Source: Bacteroidota bacterium (GTDB lineage Bacteria > Bacteroidota > Bacteroidia > Chitinophagales > Saprospiraceae). From it: a DNA stretch of 64,000 bases. Location: contig WGNL01000001.1 in assembly GCA_016124585.1 (NCBI GenBank), positions 124,001 to 188,000 of the forward strand, written 5' to 3'. The position numbers and the translations under genes were made by a program. The notes under the pieces were generated by a model that was not told the DNA's origin, did no database searches, and saw only the letters and a program-made list of their open reading frames with translations. Of the stretch, positions 26,271 through 34,874 are shown piece after piece. Each line of letters opens with the position of its first letter. The stretch's first letter is position 1.

Positions 26271-26942
26271 ATGTTTGAAAATACTTTCCAAGGCCCCGGT
26301 GCAGGTACTTATGTTGACCACACCATTGAAATATTATTGATGCTACTTGTGGCCTTTCTGTTGGGGCTGCTTTTAGGCTATATTTTATGGTACAAATGGC
26401 AAAAACTTTATCAGGAGCTCAACGCTGAACATGATAGATTGAAAGGACTCCATGTCAATTTGGAGAAAGATCATGCAGGCCTGAGATACCAGTTGGAAGA
26501 GAGCGAAAAAGACAATGCCACGCACCGTAGAAAAATCATGTCATTGGAAGGTGACGTAACTGGTTTGCGATTCAGGCTCGAGAAATGTGAGTCAGATATG
26601 GCAGTAGCATTAGCTGGTGGCAATACTGCTACTAAGACTGCGCTTGGTGCAGTGGCAGCAGTTGTTACACCACCCCCGAATCCAGACGACCTAAAGATAG
26701 TGGAGGGAATTGGTCCGAAAATCGAAGAGCTTTGTAACCAAATTGGCATTTGGACTTTCGCTGCGTTAGCTGCCACACCAGTTGAAAAGCTTGAAGAAAT
26801 GTTGGATGCGGCAGGACCTCGCTTCCGAATAGCTAAACCCGACACTTGGCCAAGGCAGGCTGAATTGGCTGCCGCTGGCAAGTGGGACGAACTCAAAGAA
26901 TACCAGGATTTCTTAAGTGGAGGACGAAATCCTGGAGAATAA
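26271..26942 (+). CDS. Membrane protein with coiled coil and C-terminal HhH-type domain
   Basis: 223 residues. One transmembrane helix (IEILLMLLVAFLLGLLLGYILW, about 19-40), then a coiled coil (LNAEHDRLKGLHVNLEKDHAGLRYQLEESEKD, to about 110), a short Ala/Thr linker, and a C-terminal helix-hairpin-helix domain beginning DDLKIVEGIGPKIEELCNQIGI. The tail FRIAKPDTWPRQAELAAAGKWDELKEYQDFL is very characteristic of a family annotated as predicted flap-endonuclease-like HhH proteins. Anchoring such a DNA-binding-type fold at the membrane beside an OmpA protein is odd; in this setting it may be a protein-protein module. Confidence 0.8.
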   Translation: MFENTFQGPGAGTYVDHTIEILLMLLVAFLLGLLLGYILWYKWQKLYQELNAEHDRLKGLHVNLEKDHAGLRYQLEESEKDNATHRRKIMSLEGDVTGLRFRLEKCESDMAVALAGGNTATKTALGAVAAVVTPPPNPDDLKIVEGIGPKIEELCNQIGIWTFAALAATPVEKLEEMLDAAGPRFRIAKPDTWPRQAELAAAGKWDELKEYQDFLSGGRNPGE

Positions 26943-26978
26943 ACCTTTCGATTGTGCAATGATGCCAAATGAAAGCGT

Positions 26979-27017
26979 AGGCAGTCTCGTTCCTTACCCG
27001 GAGACTGCCTTTTTTTT
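26979..27017 (+). terminator. Terminator after the membrane HhH gene
   Basis: AGGCAGTCTC/GAGACTGCCT, a perfect 10-bp stem with a 12-base loop, followed by a run of T ending at 27017. It separates the plus-strand run from convergent rimM. Confidence 0.9.
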
Positions 27018-27020
27018 GAC

Positions 27021-27536
27021 TCAAAGCTCTAACAATCCGCTAGGCAGTTTCAAAACGATTTTCTTTTCTTTATCATCCAACCTCACTACCATCTTAGGAT
27101 GAAGCGGGATGAAAACGGAGCGACCTTCATATTCTATAACAGCCAAATGTTGTTGTGGCATCACTTCAACGGATTCAATTGTTCCGAGGAGACCTGTTTC
27201 ATCGTCGTGAAGCTCATAGCCCACCATCAATTCAAAAGTTAGTAATTCACCCTCTTTTTTTGTGATTTGAATGTCTTTTTCACGTAGGAAAAGCTCTTTA
27301 GCTGTCAAATCTTTGGCATCGCTTGGCGTGTCAATGTTCTCAATTTTGAGGATAATTTCACCTGCTTCTCTCAAGTTTTCGATGAAAAATGGTAGGGGTT
27401 TTCCTTTAACGTTGATAAACACGACTTCGGAGTTGACAAAATCTTCAAAGTATTCGTCTTTCAACGTGATTTTTAATTCTCCTTGAGCACCGTGTGTTTT
27501 TTTTGTGAAGCCAACGCCGATAAGTTTGTCCGTCAT
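27021..27536 (-). CDS. rimM: Ribosome maturation factor RimM
   Basis: 171 residues from MTDKLIGVGFTKKTHGAQGELK. It acts in 30S head maturation. The N-terminal beta-barrel has the GxxxKTHGxxGELK signature; a linker leads to the PRC-barrel domain (LTFELMVGYELHDDETGLLGTIESVEVMPQQHLAVIEYEGRSVFIPLHPKMV). The start is fixed by a TGATG overlap with the stop codon of the upstream lipoprotein gene, so translation is probably coupled. The usual neighbours rpsP and trmD are absent, which is common in Bacteroidota. Confidence 0.93.
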   Translation of the reverse strand: MTDKLIGVGFTKKTHGAQGELKITLKDEYFEDFVNSEVVFINVKGKPLPFFIENLREAGEIILKIENIDTPSDAKDLTAKELFLREKDIQITKKEGELLTFELMVGYELHDDETGLLGTIESVEVMPQQHLAVIEYEGRSVFIPLHPKMVVRLDDKEKKIVLKLPSGLLEL

Positions 27537-28285
27537 CAGTTGTGATTCAGTATGGTTTGTTTCAAAATAAAGCCCTTCTCTGCTTTTTCTTCCCAAGTTT
27601 GGCCAATACAATTATCAATACATTGTGTGTCTAAAATCCATAACTCCCTGTAAACCAACCCAATGCCTTTGGCATAAATTGCCGAAGACTTGCGCAATTC
27701 AATCAGGTTTTCATTATCTGCTTCCTCTACAGTAGCCGTTTCATCAAACTGGAAATTACCAATTGAAAGGGGTTCATCGACTTGTCTTATTCTATATTTC
27801 CACCCCTTGAACATTTCCAGCGTTTCTCCAGCAACTGTGACGATAAGCCCTTCGTCAAAATGAATATTCCCATCCCAGTTTGCATTTTTTTTAACCGGAA
27901 AAGTCAGTTTGATGAATCGTAAATTGTCTTCTGTTCGGATTGCTTGGTTCTCCTGAATGGAAACGGACAGCACTTTTTTTATCACCCAAGGCAATGTGTC
28001 GGCAGTCCGTTCAAAATGTTCAATTTTATAAAGCACGTTGCCATTGTTATCACTTAAAGTATCAATGATTTCCTCTTTTACAAATGTTCTGGAGTAGAAA
28101 ACAGAAGTGTCGCCATTGGGGTCAAATATTGTAGAATCTACCTCATACTCCATGAACTTACCAATTTCCAATGGAAAATATTCGAGGCCAAGTTCTGTCG
28201 AATAATCATCTTTTGTTTTTTTACAAGCCATCACTGTAAGTGCGGCAAACAACGTAAGAGTAAGGGGAAATCTAAGGTTTTTCAC
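27536..28285 (-). CDS. Lipoprotein of unknown function
   Basis: 249 residues. The signal peptide MKNLRFPLTLTLFAALTV precedes lipobox VMAC, lipidation at Cys21, followed by KKTKDD. The mature protein is beta-rich, with YFPLEIGKFMEYEVDSTIF near the N-terminus, a pattern seen in many Bacteroidota lipoproteins, and a C-terminal Cys pair (CIDNC). No enzyme motif. It lies 37 bases after mnmA and overlaps rimM by one base; the pairing with two RNA-maturation genes is probably only transcriptional. Confidence 0.8.
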   Translation of the reverse strand: MKNLRFPLTLTLFAALTVMACKKTKDDYSTELGLEYFPLEIGKFMEYEVDSTIFDPNGDTSVFYSRTFVKEEIIDTLSDNNGNVLYKIEHFERTADTLPWVIKKVLSVSIQENQAIRTEDNLRFIKLTFPVKKNANWDGNIHFDEGLIVTVAGETLEMFKGWKYRIRQVDEPLSIGNFQFDETATVEEADNENLIELRKSSAIYAKGIGLVYRELWILDTQCIDNCIGQTWEEKAEKGFILKQTILNHN

Positions 28286-28322
28286 GATTGTGATTTTTTA
28301 TAAATTGCTGGTAATCAAATTA

Positions 28323-29414
28323 TTAGCGATAAATTATGCCACCCCCAACTACGTCGTCACCTTCGTAAAAAACAGCTGACTGTCCAGGAGCAATGCCTTT
28401 TACGTTCGCCAAAAAATCAACTTTCACATGTCCATTATCTAAGTTGCTGAGCAATGAAAATGTGCCGCCGTCACGGTATCGTACTTTGGTTACAGCTTCC
28501 AGATCTTCGGGAATTTCAGCGTATTTCATTGGGTTGACTTGGCCAACTTTCATGCTGTTTCGGATTAACTCATCCTCAGTTCCAAGGACGACAGTATTGG
28601 TTTCAGGTCGTATTTCCGAGACGAACATTGGCTGTCCAAATGCTATCCCCAAGCCTTTGCGCTGGCCGATTGTGTAAAATGGATAACCTTCATGCTCTCC
28701 TAGCACCTGGCCAGCTGAGTTGACAAAATTACCACCTGCAACACGCTCTTCCAGCCCCTCTACCCTGCGTTTTAGAAAACCCCGATAATCGTTGTCAGGG
28801 ACAAAGCAGATTTCGTAACTCTCACTTTTTTTGGAAAGCTCGTCATACCCACGGTCAAAGGCAATTTGACGTACTTCAGGTTTTGTCAAGCCACCCAAAG
28901 GAAAGCGGCTGCGTTGAAGGCATTCTTGGCTCAAGCCCCACAGCACGTAGGACTGGTCTTTTTGGCTGTCTTTTGCTTTTGAGATAAAATGTCTGCCTTC
29001 ATTTTGATTGATGATGGCATAGTGGCCAGTGGCGATGAACTCACAATCTAGTGAGTCAGCCCGTTTCAGCAGGGCACTCCATTTGATATGGGTGTTGCAC
29101 AAAACACATGGATTTGGCGTACGGCCTGCCATGTATTCGTCCACAAAATTATCAATCACATAGTCACCAAATTCCTCTCGAATGTCCACAATGAAATGGT
29201 GAAACTTCATGTCAACTGCTACTTTCCGGGCATCATTGATGGAATCAAGACTACAACACCCAGTCTCTTTGGATGAACCACCAGACGATGCATAATCCCA
29301 AGTTTTCATTGTGATTCCAACGACTTCATAGCCTTCCTCGTGCATGAGCATGGCCGTCACTGTGCTATCAATGCCGCCACTCATGGCTACCAAAACTCTA
29401 CCGTGCTTACTCAT
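28323..29414 (-). CDS. mnmA: tRNA-specific 2-thiouridylase MnmA
   Basis: 363 residues. It makes 2-thiouridine at U34 of tRNA for Lys, Glu and Gln. The PP-loop ATP-binding motif is MSGGIDSTVTAML; the catalytic Cys pair is NPCVLCN (about 103) and YEICFVPDND (about 205); GHYA and KDQSYVLWGL, FPLGGLTKPEVR and YTIGQRKGLG follow. The C-terminal domain contains VKVDFLANVKGIAPGQSAVFYEGDDVVGGGII. Length is normal. An oddity is an unusually serine/glycine-rich insert near YASSGGSSKETGCCS where other members have a shorter loop. Confidence 0.96.
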   Translation of the reverse strand: MSKHGRVLVAMSGGIDSTVTAMLMHEEGYEVVGITMKTWDYASSGGSSKETGCCSLDSINDARKVAVDMKFHHFIVDIREEFGDYVIDNFVDEYMAGRTPNPCVLCNTHIKWSALLKRADSLDCEFIATGHYAIINQNEGRHFISKAKDSQKDQSYVLWGLSQECLQRSRFPLGGLTKPEVRQIAFDRGYDELSKKSESYEICFVPDNDYRGFLKRRVEGLEERVAGGNFVNSAGQVLGEHEGYPFYTIGQRKGLGIAFGQPMFVSEIRPETNTVVLGTEDELIRNSMKVGQVNPMKYAEIPEDLEAVTKVRYRDGGTFSLLSNLDNGHVKVDFLANVKGIAPGQSAVFYEGDDVVGGGIIYR

Positions 29415-29774
29415 TTTCTCGTCTAAATAACTGTCGAAACAAAAGCGATATTAAATCCCGTCTTGTTTTGAACTGGTTTGATTTTAAATTTAAGCTGACT
29501 GAACAACTTAAACAACTGCAAAGTTACAACTTGGCCTTGGAAAGCACTGATAATCAAATGCCTGTGGACAAAATACATTTGCGACTTTTGTGAAAATATG
29601 GTTATTTTGTCAAAGAATTTTTCAAAAATTGCTTCGTTTTTACACCGCAATCAGAACTACTAAACTACATTTTTAATCTAAACCATGAAAATTCATGGCT
29701 TCCCCATTTATCATAATTTGCTGATTTTAAAGGCGTTGGGAGGTGTGGGCTGCCATTTTTTAAACAAACGTACC

Positions 29775-30704
29775 ATGAAAAATTTACTGAAGATTTTTGT
29801 TCTCAACCTGCTCTTCACGACTAGCTTGCTGGCGCAAGATGAAGAATTTGGATTAGCCTCTTATTACTCCGATCTCTTCCATGGAAAACCCACTGCGAGT
29901 GGTGAGCTTTACGACAAGACCAAATTTACCTGTGCACACAAGACCTATCCATTTGGGACCATGCTTAAGGTGACTCGCCTAGACAATAACAAGTCGGTTC
30001 AGGTGAAAGTAACTGACCGTGGACCGTTTATTAGTGGTAGGGTCGTGGAAATTTCTCGTGCAGCAGCTGAGGCAATTGGCCTAATTCAGGATGGTTCTAC
30101 ACGGGTTAAAGTGGAGTTGGCAAAGCAAGACCAAACACCCGATGCAGTGGTTGAAGCACCAAAAACTCCAGAAGAAAAGCCGAAATCCGCTGAAATTGAG
30201 GTAGCCACCCCGAAGCAGGAGGAGCCAAAAAAAGTAGCTGAAACGGCAAATAAATCCAATGAATCTAATGCTGACAAAGCAGCTGTTGTTAACAAAAAGC
30301 CTGAACCGAAGGATGCCAATGCTACCAAAGCTGCACCTGCCAAAACAACAGCAAAGGATGCTCCTACTAGTAAAGCAGTTTTGGTAAAAGGTAGTGATTA
30401 TGAACCTTACGATCTTTTTGAAATAGAGCTAAAGAAGCCTGAGAAAAAAGGCTATGGCGTTCAGGTTGCTGTACTTTCTACCCAAGAGGCACTTTTCAAA
30501 AAAATCGGCGATTTACAGGAAGATTGGTTTTCTTCCATTTTGGTGAGTGTCCAAAAAAATGCTAAAGGCGAGCTGATGTACAAGGTGATTCTTGGTTCAT
30601 TTGCCACAGAAGGCGAAGCCAACAACTACAAAACCAACCTGAAAAAGAACAAAAAGATGGATGGGTTTGTAGTAGACCTTTCTACCATGGGCACAAAAGA
30701 TTGA
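29775..30704 (+). CDS. rlpA: RlpA-like protein with SPOR domain
   Basis: 309 residues from MKNLLKIFVLNLLFTTSLLAQ; an in-frame extension to 29685 is not signal-like. The double-psi beta-barrel (about 25-115) has GLASYYSDLFHGKPTASGELYD, FTCAHKTYPFGTMLKVTR and VTDRGPFISGRVVEISRAAAEAIG, with the catalytic Asp. A Lys/Ala/Pro/Glu-rich linker (about 120-220) leads to a C-terminal SPOR domain (GYGVQVAVLSTQEALFKKI ... YKVILGSFATEGEANNY) that binds denuded septal glycan. Lytic transglycosylase activity is known for proteobacterial RlpA; here it is inferred. It ends at a strong terminator. Confidence 0.9.
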   Translation: MKNLLKIFVLNLLFTTSLLAQDEEFGLASYYSDLFHGKPTASGELYDKTKFTCAHKTYPFGTMLKVTRLDNNKSVQVKVTDRGPFISGRVVEISRAAAEAIGLIQDGSTRVKVELAKQDQTPDAVVEAPKTPEEKPKSAEIEVATPKQEEPKKVAETANKSNESNADKAAVVNKKPEPKDANATKAAPAKTTAKDAPTSKAVLVKGSDYEPYDLFEIELKKPEKKGYGVQVAVLSTQEALFKKIGDLQEDWFSSILVSVQKNAKGELMYKVILGSFATEGEANNYKTNLKKNKKMDGFVVDLSTMGTKD

Positions 30705-30721
30705 TACTCTCAAATTGCTAG

Positions 30722-30758
30722 AAAAGCCCGCACGGCGTATGCTGTGCGGGCTTTTTTT
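30722..30758 (+). terminator. Terminator of the RlpA-like gene
   Basis: AAAGCCCGCAC.GC and GC.GTGCGGGCTTT pair over about 14 bp with one G-U, a 4-base loop and a T run. Confidence 0.9.
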
Positions 30759-30832
30759 GTTTACTGAGCAACCATTCTTGGGAAGCTGTGTCGTTAGTTT
30801 GAAATTTTTCACAATAATTAAAAATACCAAGC

Positions 30833-31564
30833 ATGAAATCAACTTTGTCATCTGCCTTGACACTTTTCACGGTGCTTTTTTTCTCGGCAACTGCATGTAC
30901 ACAGAACTGGTCGTCAGGAAACAGCGTCACAGGCGAAGGCCCACAAGTCACTCAAACACTAGACATTGCCAAGTTCAATGGTTTATCACTGGGTATTGCA
31001 GCCGATGTGATGATTCGACAGGGAAGTACCCAATCAGTAAAGATTGAGGCTCAGCAGAACATCATTGACATTCTCAAGAAGGAAGTGAAGGATGGCGTTT
31101 GGAAGATTGGTTTTGAAAAAAATGTACGCAACACAAAGAACATCAAAATATGGGTAACAGTGTCCGATTTAAGGCAATTGTCCGTCAGCGGCTCCGGCTC
31201 CATTGTTGGTGAGAGCAGTTTTACGAACCTTGGCGAGCTTGCACTTTCCGTAAGCGGAAGCGGCAATATTAAACTGGATGCTTCTTCGAAAAACATGAGT
31301 GTCAACATAAGTGGTTCAGGCAATATGGACCTTGATGGCTCCACTGGAAATGCGGAAATGAAAATCAGTGGCAGTGGTGACATCAATGCCTTTGGACTTG
31401 CTGCCCGCACTTGTAATGTGAAAATATCAGGGTCTGGAGATTCGTCCGTGAATGTGAGTGAATCGTTGGACGTGGCCATTGCCGGAAGCGGAGACGTTTT
31501 TTACAAAGGCCGACCAAGTGTGAAATCCAAAGTTTCCGGTTCCGGAAGCGTGGAATCAAAATAG
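30833..31564 (+). CDS. GIN-domain (DUF2807) lipoprotein-like protein
   Basis: 243 residues. The signal peptide MKSTLSSALTLFTVLFFSATAC may end in a lipobox (ATAC). The mature part is a head-GIN/DUF2807 right-handed beta-helix: FNGLSLGIAADVMIRQGSTQSVKIEA, then six to seven turns marked by SGSG (LSVSGSGSIVGE, LSVSGSGNIKLD, VNISGSGNMDLD, MKISGSGDINAF, VKISGSGDSSVN, VSGSGSVES). Such proteins are envelope-located in Bacteroidota; function is unknown, perhaps cell-surface adhesion or polysaccharide binding. Confidence 0.88.
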   Translation: MKSTLSSALTLFTVLFFSATACTQNWSSGNSVTGEGPQVTQTLDIAKFNGLSLGIAADVMIRQGSTQSVKIEAQQNIIDILKKEVKDGVWKIGFEKNVRNTKNIKIWVTVSDLRQLSVSGSGSIVGESSFTNLGELALSVSGSGNIKLDASSKNMSVNISGSGNMDLDGSTGNAEMKISGSGDINAFGLAARTCNVKISGSGDSSVNVSESLDVAIAGSGDVFYKGRPSVKSKVSGSGSVESK

Positions 31565-31600
31565 TCCAAATTTTTCATAACTAATGTTTTAGAGAGTGTG

Positions 31601-31633
31601 AAGCCACTGCCTGTTTTTGGGTAGTGGTTTTTT
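31601..31633 (+). terminator. Terminator of the GIN gene
   Basis: AAGCCACTGCC pairs with GGGTAGTGGTT (G-U wobbles allowed) around a T-rich loop, followed by six T. Confidence 0.75.
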
Positions 31634-31775
31634 ATTGGTAGTAAATAGGTCTTACCAAGCTGAAATCCTACAAATTGAAACCCTACTGCTTTACAAAAAT
31701 TGAAGTACCGCTTAAGATTTTGTAGAACTTAAATTAGATTTGCCAACCTTAAATTGTTTTGAAATTTGAAAATAA

Positions 31776-31848
<73 letters not shown>

Positions 31849-32320
31849 CTGCTTATACGGGCCCCTTAGAGTAACTTCAACTTAATAACCATAAGCTTAT
31901 TCTCCCTGCCACTGGAATTATTTTTATCTGGTATGATAGATTGATAACAAATGTATCCTGAACTTCGGGTCTTTAATCTCAATATTATATTCGACAAGAA
32001 AGCCCTGTAGGTCTTTTACATACAGGGCTTTTTGATGCTAACGCAAGTTTTTACTCAAATCTATCTTAACCTTGTTGTGGGTATAATCTTAGTCCTACCT
32101 TTTTTCTAAAATTTTGAAAGTACACTGAGTTTGGTTTTAAATAAGCTTAATGTGTGTCAGTGTCTTGAAATTTGACACTGCTCATTTATCGAAGTTGGCT
32201 ATATTGCAGCGTTTGTGGACAGGATTTTATTCAATATTAAATTGACCAGCATATTCTGACGTGCAACAATTTGTAGCGACAAACTCAATTATTTGCTAAC
32301 TTTTTCAGGACAGGATTAAG
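31849..32320. other. Intergenic region after tRNA-Thr
   Basis: About 470 bases before glucokinase. The first 150 bases lead to a strong terminator at 31998-32033, so the tRNA precursor either carries a long 3' trailer or this stretch holds a small RNA. From 32034 to 32320 nothing is recognised beyond AT-rich sequence and an AGGA 10 bases before the glucokinase ATG. Confidence 0.45.
31998..32033 (+). terminator. Terminator downstream of tRNA-Thr
   Basis: AAAGCCCTGTA/TACAGGGCTTT, an 11-bp perfect stem with an 11-base loop, followed by T. Confidence 0.85.
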
Positions 32321-33355
32321 ATGAGAAACAGTTTGATTCCAATAGCTTTTCCGAATTATGAAATGCCAATTGATGGGACGACCATTCTAGCTGCTGATAT
32401 TGGTGGCACCAAAACCGACATGGCATTTTTTAGGGTAAATAATGGCGAACCACACCTTGTGAAAGAATTTCGATATCCATCGAAAAGTTGGAATTCATTA
32501 GTGGATATAGCAAGGGATTTTAACCCTGACAAAGCTGTGCCTGACCGATTCTGCATCTCATTTGCTGGGCCAGTTCGTAACGGAAAAGCATTAGGAACTA
32601 ATTTACACTGGAATGTTGACAGCAAGGCCATTAGCGTAGAAATGGGAGTGCCACATGTGTACTTATTAAATGATTTGGAAGCAAACTGCTATGGGCTCGC
32701 TGCATTAAAAGCCGAGGATTTGCGGATGATTTATCCTGGAAAAAACCATGATGATGGCAATGCGGCGGTCATTTCCCCTGGTACTGGATTGGGGGAAGGA
32801 GGACTTTATTGGGATGGGACGGCATACAGGCCATTTGCCACTGAAGGTGGTCACACCCACTTTGCGGCTCGTACCGAACTGGATTGGGAATTATTCTTGC
32901 ATCTGTCTAAAAAATATGGCCATGTAAGTTGGGAAAGGGTAGTGTCAGGTATAGGTATTGCTGAGATATTTGGATTTTTAAAGGAGGTCAAGGGATGGAA
33001 AACTTCAGAAGCTTTAGATGAAGCTTTGAAGACCAATGACACAGCTGCTGCCATCGGAAAAGCTTCGCAAACTGGCTGTGCTGTTTCAGTAGAAACATTG
33101 AGGCTTTTTATGCGGTATTTGGCAGCTGAAGCTGCTAATATTGCACTTAAATTAAAAGCAACTGGTGGCTTGTATATTGGCGGCGGTATATTGCCTAAAA
33201 TATGGAATGAGGAACATTATGCCATATTTAATGAATATTTCTTTGCAGTGGGTAGGCTTACGCCATTGGTAGAGGCAGTGCCAGTTTATATGATATTAAA
33301 TCAAAAAACTGCATTATGGGGCGCTGGTTATTATGGGGCATATGTGGCCAAATAA
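32321..33355 (+). CDS. glk: Glucokinase
   Basis: 344 residues. ATP-dependent phosphorylation of glucose to glucose 6-phosphate in the cytoplasm. ROK-unrelated proteobacterial-type Glk: phosphate-1 motif ILAADIGGTKTDMAFF, HVYLLNDLEANCYGLAAL with the catalytic-region Asp, ISPGTGLGEGGLYWDG (adenosine/phosphate-2), TEGGHTHFAAR and WERVVSGIGI, and GGLYIGGGILPK near the C-terminus. Monocistronic; converges with the 33426-33827 gene through a shared hairpin. Confidence 0.92.
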   Translation: MRNSLIPIAFPNYEMPIDGTTILAADIGGTKTDMAFFRVNNGEPHLVKEFRYPSKSWNSLVDIARDFNPDKAVPDRFCISFAGPVRNGKALGTNLHWNVDSKAISVEMGVPHVYLLNDLEANCYGLAALKAEDLRMIYPGKNHDDGNAAVISPGTGLGEGGLYWDGTAYRPFATEGGHTHFAARTELDWELFLHLSKKYGHVSWERVVSGIGIAEIFGFLKEVKGWKTSEALDEALKTNDTAAAIGKASQTGCAVSVETLRLFMRYLAAEAANIALKLKATGGLYIGGGILPKIWNEEHYAIFNEYFFAVGRLTPLVEAVPVYMILNQKTALWGAGYYGAYVAK

Positions 33356-33374
33356 TAAATATCAAATTGATGCA

Positions 33375-33402
33375 AAAGCCATATAAGTGCGTATATGGCT
33401 TT
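33375..33402. terminator. Bidirectional terminator after glk
   Basis: AAAGCCATATA/TATATGGCTTT, a perfect 11-bp stem with a 6-base loop, in the gap between convergent genes. Confidence 0.75.
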
Positions 33403-33425
33403 AATTAACGCAATGATTAGCAAGC

Positions 33426-33827
33426 CTATTTTACTTCTTCGACTTCATCGACTAAATAGTTGGTCTCACCTTCCCAGATGAAGTTTTTTACATATTGTTT
33501 GTAATGTAGCCGAACCACCTTGCCGCCAAGCCTATTGAGTTTATCAGCAGTAGTTTCATCCTTGACTGAGAACTTCCAAATCTGATTGGCTAGTGCTGTG
33601 CCAGATGCGGAGTTGGCGATTCCACCCTGATTCAATTCACCCTCGTAAGTTTTGAAGATAAATCCTTTTCGGGAGAACTTGATGAGTGTGCCATCCCTAT
33701 AACCGTCGCTATAAACAGCACCATAATTGTAAAAGACATAACCGCCAACACCTAGGGCTATCACTAAAAAAGTCAAGCCAAAAATGCGTTTCCATTTGAT
33801 ACCAGCTAAAGGATTGTTGAATTCCAT
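33426..33827 (-). CDS. Small membrane-anchored protein, unknown function
   Basis: 133 residues. A single N-terminal transmembrane helix (IFGLTFLVIALGVGGYVFYNYG) is followed by a soluble domain with YSDGYRDGTLIKFSRKGFIFKTYEGELNQGG, then WKFSVKDE and VRLHYKQYVKNFIWEGETNYLVDEVE. Proteins with this pattern are frequent in Bacteroidota and are sometimes labelled 6-phosphogluconate dehydrogenase, but no dehydrogenase fold or motif is visible. The role is unknown. It lies 37 bases after the methyltransferase gene on the same strand. Confidence 0.78.
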   Translation of the reverse strand: MEFNNPLAGIKWKRIFGLTFLVIALGVGGYVFYNYGAVYSDGYRDGTLIKFSRKGFIFKTYEGELNQGGIANSASGTALANQIWKFSVKDETTADKLNRLGGKVVRLHYKQYVKNFIWEGETNYLVDEVEEVK

Positions 33828-33863
33828 ATCGTCTTTTTTTTGAGCAAATGTCTGTTAAATTTT

Positions 33864-34682
33864 TTATTCGACGTTACATTTCGTACAGATCACGATATAA
33901 TAACCAAAATGACTTTTGAAGGGTGACATGGCAAGTGTCCACAGCAAAGCTTGGAGGTAATGCCGCTTTACAGGATCTGTTTTTTGCAAATATGAAATGA
34001 ACAACTTTGAGACTACAAATGGGATATGTAAAATGGACGGCAATCCATTCCAACTGATGTCTTTTATTTCAATGTTTTCAAAGCCTTGCTTTCGCAATTC
34101 TGTTTCAAACCTTTCGATTGTAGCCAATGATGGGATTGCCCAAGCATCTGTACATTTACGGTAGCACCATTTTACCAAATTGGTGAGCGGTCGGTGGTGT
34201 TTACGAAATCCATCGACTACCACTAATTTTCCCCCTGGTCGCAACAGTCGGGATGCTTCTGTGATGAAGGCTGATTTGTATTCACTTTCGTCGTAACAGG
34301 ATGTTTCGAGTGCGTAGGCCGCATCGAAACTATGGGTCGGTAAACCTGTCTCTTGAAAATTTGCATGCATTAAACTTGCCCTTTGGGAAAATCCTGCTTT
34401 TGACAGGACTTCTTGAGCAAATTTGAGCTGTTCATCATCAATGTTTACTCCTGTAATAACTGAGGTTGGAAACTGCTGAAGTAATTGAAGCATTGTCGAG
34501 CCGAATCCACAGCCAAGGTCGATTATTCCCTTGGGAATTTGGTCGCCATTTCGGAGTGAAAATGCTACAACCGCATTCATACGTTGGAGCATTTTCTCCA
34601 AATTAAATGGATTATCGCCCAAACGGAAATAACCGAAATGAATATTAAGTGAAGGGCTCCAAAAGCGGTAGTGCGAGGACAA
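33864..34682 (-). CDS. SAM-dependent methyltransferase
   Basis: 272 residues; apparent start TTG 34682. An in-frame TAA lies just upstream and there is no ATG before residue 31, and the early segment YRFWSPSLNIHFGYF is a conserved feature of small-molecule methyltransferases of the sterol/tocopherol type, supporting this start. Class I motifs: GIIDLGCGFGSTMLQLL (I), VNIDDEQ (post-I), FDAAYALETSCYDE (II), LLRPGGKLVVVDGF (III). The substrate is unknown; a lipid or quinone-like molecule is possible. It shares its strand with the NSS transporter genes upstream. Confidence 0.85.
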   Translation of the reverse strand: MSSHYRFWSPSLNIHFGYFRLGDNPFNLEKMLQRMNAVVAFSLRNGDQIPKGIIDLGCGFGSTMLQLLQQFPTSVITGVNIDDEQLKFAQEVLSKAGFSQRASLMHANFQETGLPTHSFDAAYALETSCYDESEYKSAFITEASRLLRPGGKLVVVDGFRKHHRPLTNLVKWCYRKCTDAWAIPSLATIERFETELRKQGFENIEIKDISWNGLPSILHIPFVVSKLFISYLQKTDPVKRHYLQALLWTLAMSPFKSHFGYYIVICTKCNVE

Positions 34683-34745
34683 AAGGCAGGATATTTAACT
34701 TAAAGTCAGGGAACAAGTACACTACCGGTTCCCTGACTGGCTTAG

Positions 34746-34874
34746 TTATGGGCCTGGCGGAAAATCATCTTCACCTTTGTCTGGCGTACGCAGTACAGTG
34801 AAGAAAAAATAAACAGTAAAGCAAGTAATGGTAACCTGCGCCAATAACATGATGGTCAATGCTGATGAATTCAT
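34746..34874 (-). CDS. MetS-like small subunit of NSS symporter
   Basis: 42 residues, easily missed by gene callers. One transmembrane helix (ALTIMLLAQVTITCFTVYFFFTV) and a short acidic tail (RTPDKGEDDFPPGP). Its ATG overlaps the TGA of the symporter gene as ATGA, so translation is coupled. The plan matches the MetS small subunit that accompanies NSS-family MetP in Corynebacterium glutamicum, where it is needed for methionine/alanine import; here the same role is inferred. Confidence 0.8.
   Translation of the reverse strand: MNSSALTIMLLAQVTITCFTVYFFFTVLRTPDKGEDDFPPGP

Noticed and set aside
33426-33827. 6-phosphogluconate dehydrogenase
   Set aside because: The label is used for similar proteins, but the 133-residue protein has one membrane helix and no NADP-binding motif.
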